Positions 1 to 8,903 of a stretch of 64,000 bases of DNA are shown here, one piece after another; positions within the stretch are counted from its first letter, which is position 1; each line of letters starts with the position of its first letter. The position numbers were made by a program, and so were the translations under genes. The notes beneath the pieces are model-generated. The model did no database searches. It saw only the letters and a list, made by a program, of their open reading frames with translations, and had not been told where the DNA came from. The stretch comes from Kordiimonas lipolytica (GTDB lineage: Bacteria; Pseudomonadota; Alphaproteobacteria; Sphingomonadales; Kordiimonadaceae). The stretch is taken from NCBI RefSeq assembly GCF_001550065.1, contig NZ_LRUB01000006.1, forward strand, positions 62,001 to 126,000, given 5' to 3'.

Positions 1-2361
1 ATCGGGATTGTTTTGGCAGCTTTGGTTGCCTTCCCGGCCTTTGGGGATGCCAATGTGCAAACCAAAGGTACATTCAACGACAAGTTCCGGCAGCTGGAAG
101 CGGACCTTCCTACGCCGAATGTTTATCGTACCGCCTCCGGCGCGCCTGGCCATGCCTACTGGCAGCAACAGGTAGATTACAAGATCAAGGTCCGGCTGGA
201 CGAAAAGGCCCGCCAGATCCACGGCTCTGAGTCCATCCACTATGAGAACAACAGCCCCGATACGCTGACATACCTGTGGCTGCAGCTGGACCAGAACCGT
301 TTTTCCAAACACTCTGACGCCTATACCACCATGGAAATGGGCGAAGAGGCATCGAAGAAGATGGGTTACAGCACCCTGCGCTTCCTTGCCCGCACTGAAG
401 GCAAGGACTGGGGCTTCAAGCTGAACAGCGTCAAGTCAGGCGGTAAGGACCTAAAGTACACCGTTGTCGACACCATGATGCGTATCGACCTGCCCAAGCC
501 GCTGAAGCCGGGCGCAAGCTTCGATTTCTCCATCGACTGGCACTTCAATGTGCCGGAAGGCAAGGCCATGTGGGCTCGCGGCGGCTACCAGCCGTATGAG
601 CGTCACGGCAACGATGTCTTCTTTATCGCCCAGTGGTTCCCGCGTCTTGCAGCCTACACAGATCTGGCTGGCTGGGAGCACAAGCAGTTTCTTGGCACCG
701 GTGAATTCACGCTTGAGTTCGGTGATTATGACGTTGAGATCACTGTACCTGCTGACCATATCGTCGGCTCGACAGGCGAGCTTCAAAACCCGAAGGATGT
801 TCTGACGAAAGAACAGCGCGCGCGCCTCGATGAAGCCCGCACGGCGGATCGCCCCGTCTTTATCGTCAACCGCGAAGAAGCCCTTGAGAACGAGAAAGAA
901 GGCACTGACGGCACCAAGACCTGGCACTTCAAGGCAGAAAACGTGCGCGATTTCGCCTTTGCGTCCTCGCGGAAATTCGTCTGGGATGCCTGGGGAGTGA
1001 AGCTGCCAGACAGCGGTCGCACCGTAATGGCCATGTCGCTCTATCCGGAAGAGACAATGCCGCTGTGGGACAAATATTCCACGCAGGCAATCGCCCACAC
1101 ACTGGATACCTACAGCCGCTATTCATTCGAATACCCCTACCCTGTTGCCTGGTCCGTACACGGCCCAATCGGCGGCGGCATGGAATATCCGATGATCACA
1201 TCAAACGGCTATCCTGTTGAAATCGAGAAAAACGAAGACGGCAGCGAAACCCGCACCTACTCCCGTCGCACCAAATACGGCCTGATCTCGGTGATCATTC
1301 ATGAAATCGGCCACATCTATTTCCCGATGACGGTCAACACGGACGAGCGCAACTGGGCCTGGATGGACGAAGGCATCAACAGCTTCCTGCAGTCGATGGC
1401 AGAGCGCGAGTGGGAAGCCAATTATCCTGCCCGCCGTTCTGTGCCGAAGGGCGTACTATCATACATGACGAGCCCGAACCAGACGCCAATCATGACGCAA
1501 TCAGACAGCATCATCGGTTATGGCCCGAACGCCTATACCAAGCCTGCTGTGGCGCTCAACATTCTGCGTGAGACCATCATGGGCCGCGAACTGTTTGATT
1601 TCGCATTCCATGAATACAGCCGTCGCTGGAAATTCAAGCGCCCCTACCCCGCTGACTTCTTCCGCACCATGGAAGACGCCAGCGCCAAGGATCTGGATTG
1701 GTTCTTCCGCGGCTGGTGGTACACCACCGACCATGTGGATATCGCCATCACGGGCGTAACCCATGCCCGCATCAACACCGAAGACCCTGAGGTTGAGAAC
1801 CCGATCAAACGGGAGCAAGACCGCAAGGACAAGGTCTATATCGGTGAGATGCGTGATCAGGCGGCAAACCTGAATTATCGGATCGACCGTTTCCCGGAGC
1901 TTCTGGATTTCTATAACGAAAACGACGATTTCATCGTCACCGAGAAGCAGAAGAAGGCCTATGCCGGCAAGCTCAAGGGCCTGAAGGACTGGGAAAAAGA
2001 GTTGCTGAAATTCGGCCACGACCTTTACTTCATTGATTTCGAGAATATCGGCGGCCTTGTAATGCCACTTATCCTCGACGTGGAATATGAAGACGGCAGC
2101 CACGAAGAAGTCCGCATTGCCGCGGAAATCTGGCGTGAAAATGCCCAAAAGGTCACAAAGCTGCTGGTCCGCGACAAACAGATCAAGTCCATTACGCTTG
2201 ATCCGTACCATGAAATTGCCGATGCGGACGAGACCAACAATGCCTGGCCTGCCAAGCCTGTTATGTCTCGCGTGGAGCTCTATAAGCGTAAAGCTGGCCG
2301 CAACCTCATGAAAGAGGTGCTGGACGGTGAGAAAGAAGCCGAGTCGGATAAGAAGGACTAG
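1..2361 (+). CDS. Exported M1-family zinc metallopeptidase, 5' end outside window
   Basis: A gluzincin aminopeptidase-like enzyme that should hydrolyse peptides outside the cytoplasm. The reading frame is open to base 1, and the first codons (IGIVLAALVAFPAFGDA) read as the hydrophobic core and cleavage site of a signal peptide, so the true start lies upstream; the TTG at 13 is not a credible start. The zinc site HEIGH is encoded at 1300-1314, and the third ligand Glu sits in WMDEG, 18 residues after the second His, the M1 spacing. A GGMEYP motif near 1174 matches the substrate-binding GxMEN-type loop of M1 enzymes. The C-terminal part, after about codon 590, lacks recognisable motifs. The DUF6702-like gene two places downstream is a family I recall next to M1 peptidases. 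Confidence 0.9.
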   Translation: MGIVLAALVAFPAFGDANVQTKGTFNDKFRQLEADLPTPNVYRTASGAPGHAYWQQQVDYKIKVRLDEKARQIHGSESIHYENNSPDTLTYLWLQLDQNRFSKHSDAYTTMEMGEEASKKMGYSTLRFLARTEGKDWGFKLNSVKSGGKDLKYTVVDTMMRIDLPKPLKPGASFDFSIDWHFNVPEGKAMWARGGYQPYERHGNDVFFIAQWFPRLAAYTDLAGWEHKQFLGTGEFTLEFGDYDVEITVPADHIVGSTGELQNPKDVLTKEQRARLDEARTADRPVFIVNREEALENEKEGTDGTKTWHFKAENVRDFAFASSRKFVWDAWGVKLPDSGRTVMAMSLYPEETMPLWDKYSTQAIAHTLDTYSRYSFEYPYPVAWSVHGPIGGGMEYPMITSNGYPVEIEKNEDGSETRTYSRRTKYGLISVIIHEIGHIYFPMTVNTDERNWAWMDEGINSFLQSMAEREWEANYPARRSVPKGVLSYMTSPNQTPIMTQSDSIIGYGPNAYTKPAVALNILRETIMGRELFDFAFHEYSRRWKFKRPYPADFFRTMEDASAKDLDWFFRGWWYTTDHVDIAITGVTHARINTEDPEVENPIKREQDRKDKVYIGEMRDQAANLNYRIDRFPELLDFYNENDDFIVTEKQKKAYAGKLKGLKDWEKELLKFGHDLYFIDFENIGGLVMPLILDVEYEDGSHEEVRIAAEIWRENAQKVTKLLVRDKQIKSITLDPYHEIADADETNNAWPAKPVMSRVELYKRKAGRNLMKEVLDGEKEAESDKKD

Positions 2362-2394
2362 GTGGATCACCCCTGCTACTTTGCAAAGACGATC

Positions 2395-2422
2395 GGGAGG
2401 CTTCGGCCTCCCTTTCTTTTTC
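2395..2422 (+). terminator. Rho-independent terminator after the M1 peptidase gene
   Basis: A 7-bp GC-rich stem (gggaggc / gcctccc) closes a ttcg tetraloop and is followed by a T-rich run. It lies 33 bases after the stop codon. Confidence 0.85.
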
Positions 2423-2545
2423 ACCATGTTCTTCAAAATTTTACTTTTGGTCCGTTAGACTGGTTTCAACCTGGGCTGGCCCCTTGACAAAGAGAGCGTT
2501 GTGGGGTCCTTTGCCTCCGGGGTTTGAGGATGATGTACGGGTACT

Positions 2546-3694
2546 ATGGCTAAGCTAGACATAGTTAAAGCGGTTTTGGGGTTGGCTGCATTCACGTTCT
2601 TGTTGCTGGGACGTGGTCTGGGCCCAGATATGCCACTGGAACTGCCCTTCTTTCTGGCTGGACTGTTCTGCCTCGGCTGTCTGTTCATAATCACGCTCTA
2701 TGGCCTTATCAAACCGGGACAAGCTGGCAGGGGCAAGCTGCTGCTTGATCCAGACCGCCTGCCAGACGGTGTCCTTATTTCAGGGATCAATGGTAAAGTG
2801 CTGGCTGCCAACGCCATAGCGCAGCGCCTGATCACCAATTTTGACCCTTCCCATGATATCTCCAAGCTGTTTGATGGCTGGCACCGGGAACTTGGAGACC
2901 GCGCACAGGCAGACCAAGTGGTAGAGGCCGTCCTGGCCTCCCCCGATATCCAGTTTTCCGAGATGCTGAACCTTAAGGATGGACGGGTAATTGAACGCAA
3001 TACGCGCCCGCTCGACGACGATGGCAGGCGCATCTGGTTCCTCCGCGACATCACGCATGTCCAGCAGGCAAACAACGATAGCGCCATGCACCAGTCAATG
3101 GTGGAAGCCGATGCCGCCCGAACAGCGGAACTGGCTGAACAGCTGTATCACGCCAAGGCAGAGCTTGAAGCAAAACAGGCAGAACTCAGGCGCCTGGCCA
3201 ACACTGACTCGCTCACCGGCCTCCTGAACCGTCGCCGGTTCACTGCGCGCGGCGAAGAAACCGTCTCCGCCGCGATAGACACGGAAATCTGGGTGATCAT
3301 GATGGACATCGATCACTTCAAGCGCATCAACGACACCTATGGCCATGCGGCAGGCGATGTCGCAATCAGGGATTTTGCCGGCATCATCAATAACAGCGTG
3401 AGCGACCATGGTTTTGTCGGCCGCATGGGCGGGGAGGAGTTCGCCGCAATCCTGCCTGGTTCGAACATGCATGCTGCCATCCGCCTTGCAGAGGATATTC
3501 GCCGGCAGACGGCCAAGCACCAGACCAAATGGGAAGATGAAAAATTCCGCTTCACCACCAGCATCGGGGTGGCCCAGTGGCAGCCTGAAGAAATTACGAT
3601 TGAGCCCGCTCTCGACCGGGCCGATCAGGCGCTTTATAGTGCCAAGGCTTACGGCAGGAACCGGGTTGTCGGTTTCGAATATGCCACAGCCTGA
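2546..3694 (+). CDS. Membrane-anchored PAS-GGDEF diguanylate cyclase
   Basis: Predicted to make cyclic di-GMP from two GTP at the inner membrane. The 382-residue protein starts with two hydrophobic segments (about residues 7-25 and 30-52) that would form a helical hairpin. A PAS-like domain follows (about 70-180), then a short coiled coil, then a GGDEF domain from about residue 215. The catalytic loop reads GGEEF, preceded by the expected DIDHFKRIND metal and substrate region. The inhibitory RxxD site is absent at the usual position, so product inhibition through that site is not expected. No strong ribosome-binding site precedes the ATG: a gagg lies about 16 bases upstream, too far to be ideal. 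Confidence 0.88.
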   Translation: MAKLDIVKAVLGLAAFTFLLLGRGLGPDMPLELPFFLAGLFCLGCLFIITLYGLIKPGQAGRGKLLLDPDRLPDGVLISGINGKVLAANAIAQRLITNFDPSHDISKLFDGWHRELGDRAQADQVVEAVLASPDIQFSEMLNLKDGRVIERNTRPLDDDGRRIWFLRDITHVQQANNDSAMHQSMVEADAARTAELAEQLYHAKAELEAKQAELRRLANTDSLTGLLNRRRFTARGEETVSAAIDTEIWVIMMDIDHFKRINDTYGHAAGDVAIRDFAGIINNSVSDHGFVGRMGGEEFAAILPGSNMHAAIRLAEDIRRQTAKHQTKWEDEKFRFTTSIGVAQWQPEEITIEPALDRADQALYSAKAYGRNRVVGFEYATA

Positions 3695-3719
3695 CCTTTA
3701 GCCAAGAAGTTGATTTGTA

Positions 3720-4232
3720 ATGATAAAATCACTGCGCACCTTCACCGTGGAACTGACAATCCTTGCCCTATTCACAACGGCCGCGCTGGCCCACAGCGCC
3801 TTCGCCACCCTGACTGAAATTGAATGGAACGACAGGGATGGTTCACTTGAAGTCATCATGCAGATGCATGCCGACCTGCTCGAAGCGCGAATTTCAGTTG
3901 ATCACGGCGAACGGCTGAGCTTTCTGAACCCAGATCATTTTGACGCACTGGAAAGCGGCGCGGCACCCCTTGTGTCCAGGCATCTGCATATTACTGTCAA
4001 TGGCGATCCTGTTGACCTGACATTCCTGGGGCTGGAATACCGTGACCAGGAAGTATTCATCTATCTTGAAAGTGATCTTCCCAGGGCACCAGAGACAATG
4101 GAAGTCATGAACAGCCTGTTGATCGACCGGCTGCCCGGGCAGATTAATTCAGTGATGGTAATGGTAAAGGGGCGGCGGCTGGCCGGCGACATCACATCAA
4201 GCGGCGAGCCACTTGAGTTCGAGTTCCCCTAA
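3720..4232 (+). CDS. DUF6702-like exported protein
   Basis: A 170-residue protein with an N-terminal signal peptide (ending near ALAHS) followed by a beta-rich region. The early segment, a His-Ser-x-Phe followed by a Thr-x-Ile-Glu-Trp-Asn stretch and a run resembling LEVIMQMHADLLE, resembles what I remember of DUF6702, a family of unknown function often found beside M1 peptidases. That neighbourhood holds here, with a diguanylate cyclase in between. It probably acts in the periplasm. The assignment rests on recalled family features. Confidence 0.6.
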   Translation: MIKSLRTFTVELTILALFTTAALAHSAFATLTEIEWNDRDGSLEVIMQMHADLLEARISVDHGERLSFLNPDHFDALESGAAPLVSRHLHITVNGDPVDLTFLGLEYRDQEVFIYLESDLPRAPETMEVMNSLLIDRLPGQINSVMVMVKGRRLAGDITSSGEPLEFEFP

Positions 4233-4300
4233 TTATTCGTGAGGTCACTTGCATGCCACATTTTGCCTCGCTAATGTGACCTCAGGAATCAAAAACAAGA

Positions 4301-4648
4301 ATGATGACAATGAAAAACACCATTGCATTCGGCCTCATCATGGCCTTCACGATCGGCAGCGGCATTCCAGCGTCTCACGCAGATGAAAACGAGCTCCTCA
4401 ACTTTGCCCGCAGCAGCGCGAAAGTCGCTGGCAGCGCCCAATACTGCAAAGCAGACGAGGATATGATCGACGAATTCATAGCCAAGGCAGAAGCCCGCCT
4501 GGCCATTCTGTCCAAGGACGACTATGAAAAAGTCCTGGGCAAGCTTGAATTCAAGAATGTTCTTGCAGGTGCAGCCGCGCGTGAGCCCGAAGAAGGGTGT
4601 GACGCGTTTGTGACCAATTTTGAAGACATGGTTCGCAGGGCACGCTGA
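4301..4648 (+). CDS. Small secreted protein of unknown function
   Basis: A 115-residue protein with a clear signal peptide (cleavage likely after SHA, near residue 28), then a helical, charged mature region with two cysteines that could form a disulfide in the periplasm. I do not recognise the family. Two in-frame ATGs are close together (4301 and 4310); the second, MKNTIAF, gives the tidier signal peptide. The 196 bases to the next gene contain no gene that I can support. Confidence 0.65.
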   Translation: MMTMKNTIAFGLIMAFTIGSGIPASHADENELLNFARSSAKVAGSAQYCKADEDMIDEFIAKAEARLAILSKDDYEKVLGKLEFKNVLAGAAAREPEEGCDAFVTNFEDMVRRAR

Positions 4649-4844
4649 GCCCGGTCGCCAAAATGCGACGAAACGGTTTCCAAAAAGGATTAACTGAGCA
4701 TACGGACATTGACTCGCCGGAATGCGTTGGTGACACTCATTTTTTGCTTTTGGGACAATAAGCTTCCGGCAGGCAATAGGCTTGTCAGCCGGGCATTAAG
4801 GGGAGGATCGCCAAAGGCGGCCAACATCATCGAGGAGAAGCAAG

Positions 4845-7517
4845 GTGAATAACCTGGACCAGAAATTCCGTTTCCTGTTAGCAGGCGTTGCGCTGGGTGC
4901 TGTCGCATTCGTTGCGCCGACGATCGCTGCAGAAGACGACAAGCCCGCCAAGCCGGCTGTCGCCAAGAAACAGGAAGAGGATACTGAGGCCAAAGAAGAA
5001 GAAAAGGCCGACGACGAAGCTGAAGAGGCGGGTGAAGAAGACAAAAAGAAGAAGGAAAAAACCATCGCGGATTTGGTCAAGGACAAGACCGAAATCGATG
5101 GCCTTTTCAAACTGTATCAGGATCCTAAAAACGGAACGCTGATGATGGAGGTCCACGAGGACCAACTGGGCAAGGAATTCATCTATTTCTCCCACACAGC
5201 GGACGGCGTTGTTGAAGGGGGCCACTTCCGCGGCCAATACCGCCAGCAGAAAGTCTTCCGCATCGAGAAGCACTTCAAGAAGCTCCAGTTCGTGGAAGTA
5301 AACCCATACTTCTACTTTGATCCAGACAACGCGCTGTCGAAGGCGAAAGACGCCAATATCTCCCCTGCAACGATCGCGTCCCATTCGATCGATGCGGAAT
5401 CCGAAGACGGCAAAAGCTATCTCATCAACGTCACAGGCTTGTTCCGCTCAGAAGCCTTCGACCAGGTCAAACCGACGCCTAACCCTCGCCTCAAGCCATG
5501 GGAGCGCTTCAACCTTGGCAAGCTTGATGGCAGCAAAACCAAGATCGCGGCCGTCAACAACTACCCTGAAAATACAGCGGTTACAGTTGACTATGTCTAT
5601 ACCAACCCGACCCCGATGAACCGGGGCCAATGGTTCGAAATTACCGATGCCCGCAATGTGACGGTTTCCGTACAGCACACGCTGGTAGCGATGCCGGAGA
5701 ATGACTTCAAACCACGCTTTGACGATGCCCGGGTCGGCTATTTCCTCGACTATGTCAACGACATGACCGACCACGGCGCAACGCCCTGGCGCGATATGAT
5801 CAACCGCTGGCACCTTGTGAAGAAAGATCCAAGCGCCGAGATTTCCGAGCCCGTTGAGCCGATCACCTGGTGGATTGAGAACACCACGCCTGTAGAGCTA
5901 CGCCCAACGATCAAGAAAGCTGTGGAAGCCTGGAACATCGCGTTTGAAGCCGCTGGTTTCAAGAACGCCGTCGTGGTGAAGGAACAGCCAGACGACGCCG
6001 AATGGGACGCTGGAGACATCCGCTACAATGTGCTTCGCTGGACCTCAAGCCCGCAACCACCATTTGGCGGCTATGGCCCGAGCTTCTCCAACCCGCGCAC
6101 AGGCCAGATTCTTGCAGCAGACATCATGCTGGAATATTCATTCCTGACAAACCGCATGAACGCCAGCAAAGTCTTTGAAAATGCCGCGCTGGGCCTTCAG
6201 ACTGAAGACAGCCAGATGGAAGACTTCATGCAGTCGGTCAAGGCACACGGTCGCAACTGCAACCTGGCAGGCCACCTGCAGATCAACAACATGCTGGGCA
6301 AGACGCTGGCTGCCATTACCGATGCTGGCCCAGAAGCCAGCGAAAAGCTGGTGGAAGAAGCTATCTATTACCTGATGCTTCATGAGGTCGGGCACACGTT
6401 GGGCCTGAACCACAATATGAAGGCCACGCAGGCCCGCGCTTACGAAGAAACCTATGACATCGAAGCGCAGGAAGAAGGCCTTGCCGGCTCGGTGATGGAT
6501 TATCCAAGCATCAACTTCGCCCCTCCGGGTGAAAAGCAGGCGCATTACTATACGGTTCGCCCTGGCACCTATGACATCTGGGCCATTCAGTTCGGCTACG
6601 ACCCTGACCTGGACGACCCAGACAAGATGAAAGCCCACCTTGCGCGGTCAACTGAAAAGGGCCTTGTGTTTGGTAACGACGCGGACGACATGCGCGCACC
6701 AGGCAAGGCAATCGATCCGCGCGTCAACATCTTTGACATGACTGATGACGCCGTTCAATTCGCGAACGACCGACTGAGGCTGGACCGCGATGCCATGGGC
6801 AAACTCCGCCAGAAATTCACGACAGATGGCCAGAGCTATCAGGAGCTCAGGAACGCCTACCTGATCCTGACAGCTGACATGGCATGGCAGGGGCGCGTTG
6901 CTTCCCGCTATGTGGGCGGCGTGTATGTGGACCGTGCCGTGGCAGGACAGGAAGGTGCGACAGCGCCTTACCGCCCAGTGGAAAAAGAAAAACAGGAACA
7001 GGCCATGCAGCTGCTGCGTGACTATATCTTCGCGCCAGATGCCTTCCAGGCTGATCCATCCCTGTTCCAGCACCTGGCGATACAGCGCCGTGGCTTCTTC
7101 CACTTCAGCGGCAACGAAGACCCTGCCCTGCATGGCCGCGCGCTGAGCATTCAGGCCGATATTCTGGCACACCTGCTGCACCCGAATACACTGATGCGGA
7201 TTACCGACAGCGGCCTTTACGGTAACAGCTACAGCGTTACCGAGATGATGACCGACCTGACGGACGCCATCTTCGAAGATGACAGCCGCGATGCCGTAAA
7301 CACCTTCCGCCAGGAGCTGCAGGTGCACTATGTCAAGCGCCTGATTGGTATCCTATCAGGTGACGAGTACGACTATGTCGCCCGCTCGAACGCATTCTCG
7401 ACGCTCAAGTCGCTTGGTAAGGACATGACGCGCTGGCGGGGTGACGCAGCAACCCGCGCGCACCGCGACCACCTGGGCTTCCTGATCGAGAAAGCCCTGG
7501 AAGTACACAAAGGTTGA
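4845..7517 (+). CDS. Exported zinc-dependent metalloprotease (DUF5118/DUF5117/DUF4953 type)
   Basis: A large secreted protease of 890 residues. GTG is the start because gaggagaag lies just upstream at 4832-4840. A signal peptide ends around residue 28 (IAA|ED). It is followed by about 45 residues made almost only of Lys, Glu, Asp and Ala, presumably a flexible linker. The zinc site is HEVGH at residues 513-517 with an extended GLNH, so His513, His517 and His523 are ligands and Glu514 is the catalytic base. This is the extended HExxHxxGxxH form of metzincin-like enzymes. The flanking regions and the overall length fit the large DUF5117/DUF4953 proteins. The substrate is unknown. Confidence 0.85.
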   Translation: MNNLDQKFRFLLAGVALGAVAFVAPTIAAEDDKPAKPAVAKKQEEDTEAKEEEKADDEAEEAGEEDKKKKEKTIADLVKDKTEIDGLFKLYQDPKNGTLMMEVHEDQLGKEFIYFSHTADGVVEGGHFRGQYRQQKVFRIEKHFKKLQFVEVNPYFYFDPDNALSKAKDANISPATIASHSIDAESEDGKSYLINVTGLFRSEAFDQVKPTPNPRLKPWERFNLGKLDGSKTKIAAVNNYPENTAVTVDYVYTNPTPMNRGQWFEITDARNVTVSVQHTLVAMPENDFKPRFDDARVGYFLDYVNDMTDHGATPWRDMINRWHLVKKDPSAEISEPVEPITWWIENTTPVELRPTIKKAVEAWNIAFEAAGFKNAVVVKEQPDDAEWDAGDIRYNVLRWTSSPQPPFGGYGPSFSNPRTGQILAADIMLEYSFLTNRMNASKVFENAALGLQTEDSQMEDFMQSVKAHGRNCNLAGHLQINNMLGKTLAAITDAGPEASEKLVEEAIYYLMLHEVGHTLGLNHNMKATQARAYEETYDIEAQEEGLAGSVMDYPSINFAPPGEKQAHYYTVRPGTYDIWAIQFGYDPDLDDPDKMKAHLARSTEKGLVFGNDADDMRAPGKAIDPRVNIFDMTDDAVQFANDRLRLDRDAMGKLRQKFTTDGQSYQELRNAYLILTADMAWQGRVASRYVGGVYVDRAVAGQEGATAPYRPVEKEKQEQAMQLLRDYIFAPDAFQADPSLFQHLAIQRRGFFHFSGNEDPALHGRALSIQADILAHLLHPNTLMRITDSGLYGNSYSVTEMMTDLTDAIFEDDSRDAVNTFRQELQVHYVKRLIGILSGDEYDYVARSNAFSTLKSLGKDMTRWRGDAATRAHRDHLGFLIEKALEVHKG

Positions 7518-7539
7518 TAGCTAGATACAGAAAAGAAAG

Positions 7540-7578
7540 CGGCGCCACGAAAAAGAAAACGTGGCGCCGTTTTTGTTT
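7540..7578. terminator. Bidirectional terminator between convergent genes
   Basis: A perfect 10-bp stem (cggcgccacg / cgtggcgccg) has an A-rich 10-base loop. It has ttttt on the right for the plus strand and an A-rich flank on the left that supplies a T-rich run on the minus strand. It separates the metalloprotease gene from the convergent dehydrogenase gene. Confidence 0.88.
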
Positions 7579-7602
7579 GTCTGAGTGTTTACAAGTGCGA
7601 CC

Positions 7603-8361
7603 TTAACGCACGTAGCTCGCGCCGTTGATATCGATGGTGCAGCCGGTCGAATGGTCAATCAGGCCGCTCAGGAAAAAGGCAACCATGCTGCCGATATTTT
7701 CAGGCGGCGCTGCGGCACCCATCGGCACTTCTTTCAGCATCCATTCGTTGCCGGGCTCGAAGGCCACAGCCGCCATATCAGTTTTCACCCAACCAGGCGC
7801 GATGGTGAAGGCATAAATGCCCTTGTCCGCAAAACCGCGGGCGATTGAGCGCATCAGCGATACAACAGCCCCCTTGCTGGCGGCATAGTTCAAATATTCC
7901 GGCCCGTCACCCCGGAAGGATGCCCGGCTGGCGATGGTGACAATCCTGCCACCGCCCGCAGCGCCAAAATCCCGTATGGCTTCGCGGCAAAGGTCCGCAA
8001 CCGCCTGCACATTCACCGCCATCACATCGGCCCAAGCCTGATGCCAGCTGTCGTCATCCATATCCAGCGGCGTTTCGGGCATGATGCCCGCGTTATTCAC
8101 AAGCCCGCTCAGGCCGCCCTTGAAGGCCATTGCCTGCGCCCACAACGCCTTGCCGGCCCCTACTTCGCCTAGATTGGCCTTCACTGCCAGCAAGCGGTCG
8201 GAGCCGAATTCGGCCTTCAGGTCTGCCAGGGCGCCTTCGCTGGAATTATAGCTGCCAACAACGGATGCACCCGCCTCAAGCAGAATACGTGCTGTTGCGG
8301 CGCCAATCCCACGGGATGCGCCGGTTACAAGAAAAGTCTGGTTTTCGGAAAAATGGATCAT
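7603..8361 (-). CDS. Short-chain dehydrogenase/reductase
   Basis: A 252-residue classical SDR oxidoreductase. It has the cofactor loop TGASRGIG at residues 13-20, the structural NNAG at 89-92, a Ser at about 145 and the catalytic YAASK with Tyr159 and Lys163. The Arg17 in the loop fits NADP(H) preference in this family. The PGWVKTDM segment follows at the usual place. Substrate cannot be told from sequence. The length is normal for the family and the gene stands alone. Confidence 0.9.
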   Translation of the reverse strand: MIHFSENQTFLVTGASRGIGAATARILLEAGASVVGSYNSSEGALADLKAEFGSDRLLAVKANLGEVGAGKALWAQAMAFKGGLSGLVNNAGIMPETPLDMDDDSWHQAWADVMAVNVQAVADLCREAIRDFGAAGGGRIVTIASRASFRGDGPEYLNYAASKGAVVSLMRSIARGFADKGIYAFTIAPGWVKTDMAAVAFEPGNEWMLKEVPMGAAAPPENIGSMVAFFLSGLIDHSTGCTIDINGASYVR

Positions 8362-8438
8362 GCTGCCCCGCTCCTTCAGTTTGGGGGCAGTATAGTTTTT
8401 TTACGTCATTTGGCCACGGCTGTTTGATGAAACTTTCA

Positions 8439-8717
8439 TCAATGCACCTGCAGCCATTCCCGTGCCTGGCGCTGGGCCTCTGCGATCTGCTGGCGGCTCA
8501 TGTCTTTCGCAAGCTCGCACCGGTCCACCTGTGCGCGGTGAACACCGCGGATGGCAGCAAGATTGAACCACTTGTGTGCCTGGATATAGTCGCGCTCCAC
8601 CCCCTGCCCGGTTGAATACAGCAGGCCAAGGTCATAGAGCGCATCGGAAGCGCCTTCTTCCGCCTTCGCGATACGTTCCGCTACATAGTCGAATAATTCC
8701 GTGTCTTTTCGTCCCAT
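8439..8717 (-). CDS. Sel1-like repeat protein
   Basis: A 92-residue protein with one good Sel1-type helical repeat (ASDALYDLGLLYSTGQGV followed by DYIQAHKWFNLAA). Such repeats are usually protein-interaction modules. I chose the ATG at 8717 because ggagg lies six bases upstream; the longer frame adds a Cys-rich stretch with no support. There is no signal peptide, so it is probably cytoplasmic. Confidence 0.75.
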   Translation of the reverse strand: MGRKDTELFDYVAERIAKAEEGASDALYDLGLLYSTGQGVERDYIQAHKWFNLAAIRGVHRAQVDRCELAKDMSRQQIAEAQRQAREWLQVH

Positions 8718-8903
8718 TCCATTCCTCCATCCCTTAGGCGGAGCGCAATATGGCGCGCAACCACCGCCTGTGAAAACATCACAGCGGGAGACACACACGA
8801 ATGAATGAACGGACCGGCAGCTACTTCTTGTTGGCAGTGCTCAGTTGAGAGCATAGCAAAAATTCCAGAAAACCAGAAGCAATTTGCTCCCACTTCAAAC
8901 CGG

